From contig CBDBIZ010000011.1 of the NCBI GenBank assembly GCA_965206195.1, positions 682,001-746,000 on the forward strand: a DNA stretch of 64,000 nucleotides, in the 5' to 3' direction. Positions 1-8,420 of this stretch are shown one piece after another. Every line of letters begins with the position of its first letter. Within the stretch, counting starts at the first letter, position 1. The notes beneath the pieces were generated by a model that worked only from the letters and a program-made list of their open reading frames with translations, made no database searches and was not told where the DNA came from. The DNA is from JAAOIF01 sp965206195 (GTDB lineage: Bacteria; Pseudomonadota; Gammaproteobacteria; PS1; Pseudothioglobaceae). The position numbers were made by a program, and so were the translations under genes.

Positions 1-63
1 TAGCAACAATTGTTTATACTCAAACCTCAAGACCGTATAACACCTCTAATCCGCTGACTATGC

Positions 64-294
64 TTGATGTATTATCCAGTTGCAGTGATGCAGAAATCTG
101 ACAATGCCTTTTACAACTACAGCGATAAGGGTTATGATTTTGTGGTTGAGGCTCTAACCCCTATCAATTGCCAAGAGTGCAAAACGAGACGGTATAATTT
201 AGACCATTATGTAACTAGCCTGCAAAGCACAAGCGTAAAGACCTTTAAAAGTAGGGGGTTTGAAATTCCTAAAAAAACTGGACGCCAAATTTAA
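64..294 (+). CDS. Unrecognised short ORF (76 codons, TTG start)
   Basis: I do not recognise this ORF. It would start at TTG (64) or the following ATG (67). It contains a CxxC-like pair near residue 37 followed by a basic stretch, and ends in a basic tail. There is no clear ribosome binding site, signal peptide or membrane segment. Stops occur in frame just upstream, so it is not the tail of a longer gene in this frame. It may be a decayed fragment or a chance ORF. Positions 295-456 after it are AT-rich with nothing I can name. Confidence 0.2.
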   Translation: MMYYPVAVMQKSDNAFYNYSDKGYDFVVEALTPINCQECKTRRYNLDHYVTSLQSTSVKTFKSRGFEIPKKTGRQI

Positions 295-456
295 CCATTT
301 AGGGGTCTAAAATGACTATTTCCAAACAGAATTTTACCAACGCTGTTGGCTGAACTAATTTGACAAATTCAACATAAGAATTAAATAAAGACTCTTTGCA
401 TAATTATGGATGATTAGAAAGCGACAGCTATTATTTTGAAAATTTTTGAAAATTAC

Positions 457-481
457 ACAAGTAAAAATTTACTTGTTTTTT
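457..481. terminator. Hairpin plus T-run downstream of topA
   Basis: A perfect 9-bp inverted repeat (457-465 with 468-476) with a two-base centre, all A/T except two C/G pairs, is followed by a T-run on the plus strand. It lies 27 bp beyond the topA stop codon. By T-run orientation it would terminate plus-strand transcription best, so it may protect topA from read-through as well as mark its 3' end. Confidence 0.45.
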
Positions 482-507
482 AACGGCTTTTTTTTCTTAG
501 TTTGGCT

Positions 508-2802
508 TTAAGGTTTGAGTTTGTCAGCAATGGCTTTTTTGCATTCTTCTAGGCTTAAATCGTTAGGTTCTTTGTCGCCGAAGACTTTTGTGATAGTGAT
601 GTTTTTTTGCCCTTTGCCTTTTCGTTTACCGTTCCAAATATAGGGACCAAAACGCCCGTTTAACACTTGGATTTCACTCCCGTCAAAGGTTTTAATGATA
701 CGTTTGGCGTCAAATTTTTCTTTCTCTACAATGAGTTCTAATGCGGTTTCAAGGCTGATTTCTTCGGGTGTGTGTTCTTTGAGTGAGAGGTATTTTTTAC
801 CATATTGGATATAGGGGCCAAAACGCCCATAATTGGCTTTGATAACACCAAAATCATCGGTTTCGCCCACAATACGAGGCATATTAAATAACTCTAACGC
901 CTCATTTAGGGTGATGGTTTCAATATCAAGTGAACCTCTAAGTGAAGCAAAAACTGGTTTGTTTTCATCGTCTTTATGACCGATTTGTGCAAATGCGCCG
1001 TACCGACCAAAACGCACGCTCACAGGTTTATCAGTTTTTGGGTCTGTGCCCAATTCGCGTACGCCGTGGGTTTCTTCGCGAGAGATACCAGTAGCAGCTT
1101 CGATTTTGGCATGAAACGGCTCGTAAAAATTCCTCACCACACCTTGCCAAGGGACGTTTTGTGTAGCAACAGTGTCAAAATCCCTTTCGAGTTTAGCGGT
1201 AAAATCAAAGTCAACAATATTACTAAAATGTTTCACCAAAAAATCATTCAACAAATACGCCACATTAGTGGGAAACAGTTTGTTTTTCTCCACACCCGTG
1301 TTTTCCACACCTTGAGATTCAAACACTTGACCCGCTTTAATTTCAATTAATTGATAGCTGCGCTCTTGTCCCTTGCGAGTTTCTTTGGAAACATAATTTC
1401 GCTCTTGCACGGTGGATACCATGGTGGCAAATGTAGAAGGGCGGCCGATACCCATTTCTTCAATTTTTTTCACCAAAGACGCTTCAGTGTAACGAGGCTT
1501 GGCACGAGAAAAACTTTCTCTCGCAACAAAACTCGCTAATGCCAATGCCTCGCCTTGTTTAAGGTTTGGCAGTAGTTTATCCTCACTTGACAAGTAGTCA
1601 TAAACACTTAAAAACCCTGGAAATACCCCCACCTCGCCATTAGCAATAAAATATTCGTTGCGATTAGAAATATTGATATTAATTTGGGTCTTTTGTAATT
1701 GTGCATCTGCCATTTGCGAGGCCAAAGTGCGTTTGTAAATCAGTGCATAAAGTTTAGCAGCTTGGTCTTTTATACCAAAAATTTCTGGCTTTTCGAGGTC
1801 GGTTGGGCGAATTGCCTCGTGTGCTTCTTGCGCACCATCACTCTTGGTTTTATAACGCCTAGGTTGGTGATACTGTGCGCCATATTGTTGTTTAATCACT
1901 TTTTCAGCCGCTTCAATCGCCGTTTCTGACAAGGTGAATGAATCAGTTCGCATATAAGTAATTGCGCCTTCGCGATATAAGTTTTGTGCCAAAGTCATAG
2001 TTTGCTTAACTGAAAAGCCTAGTTTTTGTGAGGCTTCTTGCTGCAAGGTAGAGGTGGTAAAAGGGAACTTTGGCGAGCGTTTAGAAGGTTTTTTCTCAAT
2101 TGCCAATACGCTTAATTTTGCCTTTAATATGGCATTACTGAAGTCTAGTGCTTCGTCTTTGCTGTCAAAATCTTTATTTAGCTTAACCTCAATCATTTTG
2201 CTACTATCATTAACTAATTCAGCTTTGGCTTTAAATGTATTGTTGGCAACATGCTGGGTAATTTCTCTCTCACGCTCAACCACCAAACGCATCACTGGAG
2301 ATTGCACTCTACCAGCGGAGCGTGCGCCTGAAACCTTGCGCCACAATACTGGTGATATTTCAAATCCAACTAAGCGGTCAATCACGCGGCGTGCTTGCTG
2401 TGCATCAACCAATCGATAATCTACGGTTCTAGGTGCAGTGATGGCATCAGTAATCGCACCTTTGGTGATTTCGTGAAAAACAATCCTGGGAGTATTACTA
2501 GGTAGCTTAAGTGCCTCAAGCAAATGCCACGCAATAGCCTCTCCTTCACGGTCCTCGTCCGTTGCGAGATAGACTTTTTCAGCTATCTTCACTGCTTTAC
2601 GCAATTCGGCAACGACTTTTTTCTTGTCGGCGGTTATTTCATAGTTGGGGGCAAAGTTATTTTCAAGGTCAATACCCATATCTTTTTTAGGCATATCGCG
2701 AATATGTCCAATGCTGGATTTAACACTATAGTCTTTGCCGAGAAATTTTTCAATGGTTTTGGCCTTGGCAGGGGACTCAACAATAACAAGATTTTTTGCC
2801 AT
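508..2802 (-). CDS. topA: DNA topoisomerase I (TopA)
   Basis: Type IA topoisomerase, which relaxes negatively supercoiled DNA by a transient 5'-phosphotyrosine break. The N-terminal Toprim domain begins MAKNLVIVESPAKAKTI, and the acidic metal site TDEDREGEAIAWH is at residues 81-93. The active-site tyrosine is Y283 in ITYMRTDS. At 764 aa it is shorter than the 865-aa E. coli enzyme: the C-terminus has no Cys4 zinc fingers. Instead there are three glycine/aromatic repeats of the form GRFGxY/F (around residues 600-740), as in the TOPRIM C-terminal repeat family. It is the last gene of a dprA-smg-topA group, a common gammaproteobacterial order. The start is a clear ATG, with 65 bp between it and smg. 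Confidence 0.97.
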   Translation of the reverse strand: MAKNLVIVESPAKAKTIEKFLGKDYSVKSSIGHIRDMPKKDMGIDLENNFAPNYEITADKKKVVAELRKAVKIAEKVYLATDEDREGEAIAWHLLEALKLPSNTPRIVFHEITKGAITDAITAPRTVDYRLVDAQQARRVIDRLVGFEISPVLWRKVSGARSAGRVQSPVMRLVVEREREITQHVANNTFKAKAELVNDSSKMIEVKLNKDFDSKDEALDFSNAILKAKLSVLAIEKKPSKRSPKFPFTTSTLQQEASQKLGFSVKQTMTLAQNLYREGAITYMRTDSFTLSETAIEAAEKVIKQQYGAQYHQPRRYKTKSDGAQEAHEAIRPTDLEKPEIFGIKDQAAKLYALIYKRTLASQMADAQLQKTQININISNRNEYFIANGEVGVFPGFLSVYDYLSSEDKLLPNLKQGEALALASFVARESFSRAKPRYTEASLVKKIEEMGIGRPSTFATMVSTVQERNYVSKETRKGQERSYQLIEIKAGQVFESQGVENTGVEKNKLFPTNVAYLLNDFLVKHFSNIVDFDFTAKLERDFDTVATQNVPWQGVVRNFYEPFHAKIEAATGISREETHGVRELGTDPKTDKPVSVRFGRYGAFAQIGHKDDENKPVFASLRGSLDIETITLNEALELFNMPRIVGETDDFGVIKANYGRFGPYIQYGKKYLSLKEHTPEEISLETALELIVEKEKFDAKRIIKTFDGSEIQVLNGRFGPYIWNGKRKGKGQKNITITKVFGDKEPNDLSLEECKKAIADKLKP

Positions 2803-2867
2803 TACGAAAACTTTGCAATGCTTGTGCGGTTTGGCTGGGGTTTATTGACGTTGTACAAATAGAACAT

Positions 2868-3356
2868 TTACTGAATGGTCTGGTTCTGGTCAAGAAACAC
2901 AATTGATTCTAGCCATTGTGCTGGAATTTGTTCGTCATTGCTGTTGCCAAGCACCATCATAACCACCCATTTTAAGTCATCCAGAGATATAAGTGCATCA
3001 TCAAGTGACATAACTTGATCGATTATCATTTCACGCTGATTGACATTGAGCTGACCCATGTTTTCCATAAACAATAAAAAACCACGAGACCTTGTGTCCA
3101 GCTTGAGTTTTTCCTCATCACTATAAATACGCATAGCATCATTGGCTTTGGAAAATGGCTGAATACTACCGTCTTGTAAAGTGGCAATATTCTCCAGCCA
3201 GTTGAGTGCTTTATCAATACGATTCGCCTCAAACCCAGCGTCCGAAAGATGTGCTTTCAGAGTGACATCGTCAATTTCATGGGACGAGTTTTGTTCTGCC
3301 TCTTCAAACAGATAATCAAACATATAAGTTAGTACATCGAGAATATTGTTTGTCAT
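2868..3356 (-). CDS. smg: Smg family protein (DUF494)
   Basis: 162-aa protein of the Smg/DUF494 family, close to the usual length of about 157 aa. It opens with the typical NNILDVLTYMFDYLFE and continues with acidic, mostly helical sequence; the C-terminal half carries DLKWVVMMVL, also typical. The molecular function is not established. The gene sits directly between dprA (8 bp upstream) and topA, the conserved neighbourhood of this family in gammaproteobacteria, so the name rests on both sequence and context. No signal peptide or membrane segment is seen. Confidence 0.88.
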   Translation of the reverse strand: MTNNILDVLTYMFDYLFEEAEQNSSHEIDDVTLKAHLSDAGFEANRIDKALNWLENIATLQDGSIQPFSKANDAMRIYSDEEKLKLDTRSRGFLLFMENMGQLNVNQREMIIDQVMSLDDALISLDDLKWVVMMVLGNSNDEQIPAQWLESIVFLDQNQTIQ

Positions 3357-3364
3357 AATAAACC

Positions 3365-4462
3365 TTACTTAACTAATAAATAACTAGTGCCGCCAACCCT
3401 TGCCACTTTGTTTGCCAATTCTAATTCTAACAGTTCTTGAGTAACAATTTGGGGACTTAGGCCAGTATTTTCAACCATTGCATCAATACTAAGTGGCTCA
3501 TAACCCAAGTATTTTAATAGCACTGACGGGTTGCTGTCCATCTCTTTTGCGTTTTTTGCGTCTTTTATGTCAATACTTTTATTTGGCAACGGCCTAAAAT
3601 CAAACGCCAATTCATCAACAATATCGTCAATATTTTCAACCAACTTAGCACCCTGTTTAATCAGTTGGTGGCAGCCCTGCGCCAAGGGATTATAGATTGA
3701 GCTGGGAATAGCAAACACTTCCCTACCCTGATCTGCTGCGAGTTTTGCCGTAATCATAGTGCCGCTTTTAATGCTTGCTTCGACCACCAAAGTCCCCAGA
3801 CTCAAACCACTAATCACGCGATTACGCCGCGGAAAATTATTGGCAATAGGCGCAGTGCCAATAGCAAACTCACTCACCAAAGCACCGCGCCTTGAGATTT
3901 GATGTGCCAAAAATTTGTGCTTAGCGGGATAAACTCTATCCAAGCCCGTGCCGCACACTGCAATGGTGGGTTTATCCGCTTCTATAGCACCAATATGCGC
4001 CTTAGCATCAATTCCGCTTGCCATGCCTGAAGTAATCACCAAACCCGCTTGTGATAACGACTTAGCAAACTCATAAGCATTTTTCTCACCACTCGGGCTT
4101 GGATTACGGCTGCCAACAATGGCGAGTTGTGGCAAAGATAAACACCTCAAATCGCCTCTGACATACAGCACGGGTGGCGGGTCAGAAATAGTTTTGAGTT
4201 GCGCGGGATAGGCTTGGTCAATCAGTGTCAAAATATGGCATTGTTGTGTTTTAGCCCAATCCAACTCAGTTTGCACCAATGACGGGTCGTTTTGCGACAA
4301 AAAACCCAATGTCTCTGATCTAAACAAACCGCTTTCTTTACGTTCAGATTTTGATGCTAAGAACACTTGCTCTGGGCTATCAAAAACCTTGAGTGCCTTG
4401 TAAAAGGTACGCGTCCCCAGGTGGGGTGCTTTGAGTAGTAATAGCCAATAGATTAAATCCAT
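3365..4462 (-). CDS. dprA: DNA-processing protein DprA
   Basis: DprA/Smf binds incoming single-stranded DNA during transformation and loads RecA. The Rossmann-like core is visible: GSRNPSPSGEK, then GMASGIDAKAH, VCGTGLDRVYP and FPRRNRVISGLS, followed by KSGTMITAKLAADQGREVFA. An N-terminal helical region (residues 1-80) precedes it, and a C-terminal winged-helix segment of about 50 residues follows (LGYEPLSIDAMVENTGLSPQ onward). 365 aa is normal. First gene of dprA-smg-topA. comF, another competence-associated gene, lies at 60.4 kb, so natural uptake is possible but not shown. Confidence 0.95.
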   Translation of the reverse strand: MDLIYWLLLLKAPHLGTRTFYKALKVFDSPEQVFLASKSERKESGLFRSETLGFLSQNDPSLVQTELDWAKTQQCHILTLIDQAYPAQLKTISDPPPVLYVRGDLRCLSLPQLAIVGSRNPSPSGEKNAYEFAKSLSQAGLVITSGMASGIDAKAHIGAIEADKPTIAVCGTGLDRVYPAKHKFLAHQISRRGALVSEFAIGTAPIANNFPRRNRVISGLSLGTLVVEASIKSGTMITAKLAADQGREVFAIPSSIYNPLAQGCHQLIKQGAKLVENIDDIVDELAFDFRPLPNKSIDIKDAKNAKEMDSNPSVLLKYLGYEPLSIDAMVENTGLSPQIVTQELLELELANKVARVGGTSYLLVK

Positions 4463-4520
4463 ATTTAAATATATTTGATTAAAAAGGTCATTGCGTTAAT
4501 CTAGTGCGACTCAGAGAATG

Positions 4521-4613
4521 CACAAAATAGTACATTTTTTAGCCAAAAATAAGAATAGCGCCAGCTATTTGCCGAACTTTTAAGTAGAAAATATAGGGTT
4601 TTATGGGTTTCAT
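4521..4613. repeat. Dispersed intergenic repeat, copy A (core)
   Basis: This 93-bp stretch between dprA and rpmH aligns by eye at roughly three-quarters identity with 42659-42750. Shared blocks are TTTTTTAGCCAAAAA, then GCTATTTGCCGAA, then GGTTTTATG and GTTTCAT. It can fold as AATAGC-GCCA-GCTATT (4553-4568). A terminal-repeat-like block similar to the end of the 61.9-kb element occurs just beyond it at about 4674-4690 (CCTAATGTTGGTGGTCT), so the element may extend to there. A convincing left terminus was not found, so this copy looks degenerate. Confidence 0.6.
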
Positions 4614-4741
4614 AAATTATACTAAGGTTAGTACGATAACATCTTAAAAACATTTGCAGAAAAAAATATCATACCTAATGTTGGTGGTCTGTATATATGG
4701 TTTATGGTAAAATTGCGAGATTTTTTTGACTAAACTTCATT

Positions 4742-4882
4742 ATGAAACAGAAAAGAACCTTTCAACCCAGTGTTTTAAAACGCAAACGCACTCACGGTTT
4801 TCGCTCAAGAATGAGTACAAAAGCAGGTCGCGCTATTATCAATGCACGTAGAAAGAAGGGGCGCAAGCGTTTAGCAGCATAA
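4742..4882 (+). CDS. rpmH: 50S ribosomal protein L34
   Basis: 46-aa, very basic protein with the full L34 pattern: MKQKRTFQPSVLKRKRTHGF followed by RSRMSTKAGRAI and the RRKKGRKRL tail. L34 is a small structural protein of the large subunit. Two bases separate it from rnpA, the near-universal rpmH-rnpA pairing. A -10-like TAAAAT lies about 30 bp upstream. The usual neighbour dnaA is not here but about 39 kb away in this window. Confidence 0.98.
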   Translation: MKQKRTFQPSVLKRKRTHGFRSRMSTKAGRAIINARRKKGRKRLAA

Positions 4883-4884
4883 AG

Positions 4885-5223
4885 ATGCCCTTGAGTTTAG
4901 CGCGTAACGATAAAGTTTTAAAACCTAGTGATTGCCAAGTTATTTTTAAAAATGGCAAGCCAACCAAGGGCAAATACTGGCAAATTATTGCCAGAAAAAC
5001 CAACACAATGCCTCGCCTAGGGTTGGTAATATCAAAAAAAGTGCACAAATTGGCTGTTGAGCGTAATCGTTATAAGAGAGTGGCGCGTGAAGTTTTTAGA
5101 ATACATCAAGGCGAGTTAAATAATTGGGATTTTGTGGTCGTGGCAAAACACGCAAAACTAGCAGGCAACACCATCATGGCAAAAGACTTACTAAATTTAT
5201 TTCACAAAATCATAAAAAATTGA
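4885..5223 (+). CDS. rnpA: Ribonuclease P protein component
   Basis: 112-aa protein subunit of RNase P, which assists the catalytic RNA in 5' maturation of tRNA. The diagnostic RNR-type motif is present as LAVERNRYKRVAREVFR, with the upstream PRLGLVISKKVHKL strand. It starts with ATG two bases after rpmH, and its TGA overlaps the yidD ATG (TGATG), suggesting translational coupling across rpmH-rnpA-yidD-yidC. The RNA partner (rnpB) was not found in this window. Confidence 0.97.
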   Translation: MPLSLARNDKVLKPSDCQVIFKNGKPTKGKYWQIIARKTNTMPRLGLVISKKVHKLAVERNRYKRVAREVFRIHQGELNNWDFVVVAKHAKLAGNTIMAKDLLNLFHKIIKN

Positions 5224-5447
5224 TGCGTTATTTGTTGTTGCTTCCGATTAAATTTTATCAGCTATTTCTCAGTCCGCTGTTGGGTGATAATTGTCGCTTC
5301 AGCCCAACTTGTTCGCAATATTGTTATGACGCGGTAAATACGTATGGTTTTTTTAAAGGCTTAACACTTAGCATTAAACGCATTGGTAAATGCCACCCTT
5401 GGCACAAAGGTGGATTTGACCCAGTACCAAAAAAGCATTCGCATTAA
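5223..5447 (+). CDS. yidD: Membrane protein insertion efficiency factor YidD
   Basis: 74-aa YidD. I chose the ATG at 5223 that overlaps the rnpA stop; a longer reading frame from 5124 only repeats rnpA sequence in another frame. Family marks are PIKFYQLFLSPLLG, CRFSPTCSQYCYDA, GKCHPWHKGGFDPVP: the three conserved cysteines and the HP..GG.DPVP end. YidD is a small inner-membrane-associated protein that helps YidC-dependent insertion. It sits 10 bp before yidC. Confidence 0.95.
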   Translation: MRYLLLLPIKFYQLFLSPLLGDNCRFSPTCSQYCYDAVNTYGFFKGLTLSIKRIGKCHPWHKGGFDPVPKKHSH

Positions 5448-5457
5448 TTAAACCCTT

Positions 5458-7086
5458 ATGAACAATCAAAAATTATTTTTGACCATTGCCATCTTTTTAA
5501 CCGTTTTCCTACTGTGGGACAAATGGCAAATCACCCACACCGCTGATGCTAACGGCAACGTTGTGCGCAATACTGAAATTACACTAAAGCCTTCAGCGAA
5601 AAGCACAGACATTCCCAATACAGACATCCCGAGCATTAACACCGAAACCACTGAGATTGATCTACCTACGCCCAGCATTGCCGCGCAAGAACCATTCGTC
5701 ACTGTTGAAACCGACTTACTAACAGTAGAAATTAGTAGCAAGGGTGGCACGATTAAAAACGCCTTCTTAAAGGCTTTTCCGGTTGAAATTGGCAAGCAGG
5801 AAAAATTCCAATTACTAAGCGATACAACAGGTGCATCGTTTCAGGCACAAAGCGGATTAGCTTCACTCGACAACCTGCTACCGACACATTTATCTATTTT
5901 CGATATTGAACAATCCAATTACCAACTATCAGCGGATGAGCTGGTTGTACCACTAACTTGGCAGGGCGAAAACGACATCAAAGTTATCAAAAATTTTCAC
6001 TTTAAACGAGGCAGTTATGTAATTGGCGTGGATTATCAAATCACTAATAATAGCAATCAAGCTATCCCAGTTAAAAGCTATGTGCGCCTGAGTCGTAGTG
6101 CCATTGACGAGTCCAACATATTTATACCAACCTTTGCTGGTGGTTTAATTTACGATAAAAGTACAGACGTGGTACAAAAAAATAGTTTTGAAGATTGGGA
6201 TGATTTTGATACACAAAACACTGCTGGTGGCTGGATGGCAATGGCGCAACAATACTTTATTGCCGCTTGGATTCCAGACCAGCGTGACTTACAAGTATTC
6301 TCAGCCAGCAGCAGCAATAATATTTATAAACTCACCAATGCCAATCAACAAATCAACCTCAGTGCTGCCAGTCGCACAACGCTCACGCCTAACCAACTCT
6401 ACCTTGGCCCTAAGTATTATGGCGATATTGAACAAGTTGCTACTGGATTAAATTACACGCTGGATTATGGACTGCTGGACATACTTGCCGCGCCACTATC
6501 TTGGACAATGCACAAAATTAATGATGTGGTTAATAGTTGGGGTTATTCCATCATCTTGATTACCATTTTAATTAAACTCGCTTTTTACCCGCTGAGTGAA
6601 AAGTCTTATCGCTCGATGGCAGGTATGCGAAAACTCGCACCCAGGCTGGCAAAACTCAAAGAAACCTATGGGGATGACCGACAAAAAATGGGTCAGAAAA
6701 CTATGGAATTATACAAAAAAGAAAAAGTCAATCCTGCTTCAGGTTGCTTGCCAATTCTGGTGCAAATTCCAGTCTTTATTGCCTTTTATTGGATGCTTTT
6801 AGACACCGTAGAGTTACGTCAAACATCATTTTGGTGGCTAACCGACCTATCAACTCAGGACCCTTATTACATTCTGCCAATCATTATGGGCGCTTCGATG
6901 TTTATACAGCAAAAACTCAACCCGCCGCCACCTGACCCCATGCAAGCAAAAGTTATGATGTCATTACCGTTTGTATTTACCATTTTCTTTTTGTGGTTCC
7001 CTTCGGGTTTGGTGCTTTATTGGGTGTTTAATAACATTCTGTCAATCGCCCAACAATGGACGATTAACAAACGCATTAATGGCTAA
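5458..7086 (+). CDS. yidC: Membrane protein insertase YidC
   Basis: 542-aa YidC/Oxa1 family insertase, which places inner-membrane proteins with or without Sec. The N-terminus has one membrane anchor (LFLTIAIFLTVFLLW), followed by a large periplasmic beta-sandwich P1 domain (about residues 60-330). The conserved five-helix core follows, with KSYRSMAGMRKLAPR and the coiled C1 loop, then NPASGCLPILVQIPVFIAFYW, and finally FLWFPSGLVLYWVFNN. Length is typical of Gram-negative YidC. Its last 8 bp overlap the start of the next gene. Confidence 0.97.
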   Translation: MNNQKLFLTIAIFLTVFLLWDKWQITHTADANGNVVRNTEITLKPSAKSTDIPNTDIPSINTETTEIDLPTPSIAAQEPFVTVETDLLTVEISSKGGTIKNAFLKAFPVEIGKQEKFQLLSDTTGASFQAQSGLASLDNLLPTHLSIFDIEQSNYQLSADELVVPLTWQGENDIKVIKNFHFKRGSYVIGVDYQITNNSNQAIPVKSYVRLSRSAIDESNIFIPTFAGGLIYDKSTDVVQKNSFEDWDDFDTQNTAGGWMAMAQQYFIAAWIPDQRDLQVFSASSSNNIYKLTNANQQINLSAASRTTLTPNQLYLGPKYYGDIEQVATGLNYTLDYGLLDILAAPLSWTMHKINDVVNSWGYSIILITILIKLAFYPLSEKSYRSMAGMRKLAPRLAKLKETYGDDRQKMGQKTMELYKKEKVNPASGCLPILVQIPVFIAFYWMLLDTVELRQTSFWWLTDLSTQDPYYILPIIMGASMFIQQKLNPPPPDPMQAKVMMSLPFVFTIFFLWFPSGLVLYWVFNNILSIAQQWTINKRING

Positions 7087-7942
7087 TATTTTAACGGATT
7101 CAGAGCAATATTGTTATTGGCGAGATGAAAAATTAGCCGCTGCGGCCACTGAATTAAGTGCGTGTCTTATTGAAATTAAAAATCCATTAGTGCTTAGCAA
7201 GGTTGAAAAAAATAAAATTCAACAATCGTGCCAACAAAATAATTTTGCACTTTTTCATATTGAAGCGCGCGACGATTATGAAAATGCCATTGTCAATATT
7301 AACACACAATTTGGTCTAAAAGACTACGACCGGCACTTATTTGTTAAAAATCAAGGCTTGGCCTATATCACTCAAAGTAACAATAAAGACCAAAGTGAAT
7401 TTATCCCCTATACCAACAAAGGTCTAGGTTGGCATACGGATGGTTATTACAACCCAATTGAGCAGCGCATTCGTGCATTTTCTTTATTTTGTGTGCGCCC
7501 AGGTGCCAGTGGTGGCGCCAATCAATGGATTGATTCGCAAATGGTTTATTTACTACTACGTGAGAACAACCCAGATATCGCCAAAGCGCTCACCCATCCA
7601 CAGACCATGGTCATTCCTGAGCATCGTGTTAATAACGAAGTTAGGCGTCCCACCTCAACTGGGCCTGTGTTTTTTATCGATGAGGTGAGTGGCGCTTTGT
7701 CTATGCGTTATACCCAACGTAAAACCAACATTGCGTTTTTGGACTCTATTGAAATTAGGCGAGCAGTTGAATCTTTGGATAAATTGCTAAACGGCACAAG
7801 TAGTTACCATTTTGCACACCTAATGTCTGCTGGACAAGGCTTGCTATGCAACAATATTGTGCATAAACGAAGTACTTTTACCGATGATGCAGACCAGCCC
7901 AGACTCCTATTAAGAGGGCGTTATTTCAACCGGATTGGTTAA
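7079..7942 (+). CDS. TauD/TfdA-like Fe(II)/2-oxoglutarate dioxygenase
   Basis: 287-aa protein read from ATG 7079, which overlaps the yidC end by 8 bp; an upstream extension to 6971 lies inside yidC and is rejected. The iron-binding facial triad is visible as H119-x-D121 in GWHTDG and H262 in NIVHKRS. R275 or R279 (RLLLRGRYF) is positioned to bind 2-oxoglutarate. Family members hydroxylate or cleave small substrates (taurine, aryloxyacids, betaines), but the substrate here cannot be told. The overlap with yidC and lack of sulfonate transport neighbours give no clue to its role. Confidence 0.75.
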   Translation: MANILTDSEQYCYWRDEKLAAAATELSACLIEIKNPLVLSKVEKNKIQQSCQQNNFALFHIEARDDYENAIVNINTQFGLKDYDRHLFVKNQGLAYITQSNNKDQSEFIPYTNKGLGWHTDGYYNPIEQRIRAFSLFCVRPGASGGANQWIDSQMVYLLLRENNPDIAKALTHPQTMVIPEHRVNNEVRRPTSTGPVFFIDEVSGALSMRYTQRKTNIAFLDSIEIRRAVESLDKLLNGTSSYHFAHLMSAGQGLLCNNIVHKRSTFTDDADQPRLLLRGRYFNRIG

Positions 7943-8055
7943 AAAAAATCCACCGCTTTTTTAGAATTAGTCTTGAGCCAAAATGTGAAAAAATAAATGT
8001 TAGCCAACAAAGCGTGTACAATTTCTTGAAAATTAATCGTTTTTAGCAGGGGGTT

Positions 8056-8376
8056 ATGCTACATCGCTTTTTTACCTATATTGTTGTTTTTGGTTTAACA
8101 CTGGCTGCGAGTTTTTCCGCATCAGCTGTGGGCGATATCCAACAAGGAAAAGCAAAATCAGCTACTTGTGTTGGTTGTCATGGTCTTAATGGCATCGCTA
8201 CAGCGCCCAACTTTCCAAATCTGGCTGGGCAAAAGCAAGGTTATTTAATTAATGCAATTGAATCATATCGCAATGGTCAACGCAATAACGCGACAATGAA
8301 AGCCATGGTTAGCAGCTTGAACTCCAGCGATATTAAAAATTTGGCCGCTTACTTTTCCAGCCTGCCTAGGAAATAA
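8056..8376 (+). CDS. Periplasmic class I cytochrome c (c553-like)
   Basis: 106 aa with a signal peptide (hydrophobic residues about 5-23, cleavage near SASA) and one CVGCH haem site near the mature N-terminus. A methionine in NNATMKAM can be the sixth ligand. It has a strong ribosome site (GCAGGGGG) before the ATG. Such cytochromes shuttle electrons from bc1 or sulfur-oxidising enzymes to oxidases. It lies 44 bp upstream of a six-haem cytochrome whose last domain resembles it closely, so the two probably function together. Confidence 0.88.
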   Translation: MLHRFFTYIVVFGLTLAASFSASAVGDIQQGKAKSATCVGCHGLNGIATAPNFPNLAGQKQGYLINAIESYRNGQRNNATMKAMVSSLNSSDIKNLAAYFSSLPRK

Positions 8377-8420
8377 AACCTGTTGATGTTGGTATAAAAA
8401 AATTTCAAAAGGATACAATC

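Noticed and set aside
3..101. Open frame entering from the left edge, ending in TGA at about 99-101
   Set aside because: Only 33 codons, no recognisable family; a stop-free stretch of this length is expected by chance.
976..1350. Plus-strand ORF of 124 codons opposite topA
   Set aside because: Shadow frame of topA with no family sequence or ribosome site.
5124..5222. Upstream extension of yidD
   Set aside because: Lies within rnpA in another frame; the ATG overlapping the rnpA stop gives the standard YidD N-terminus.
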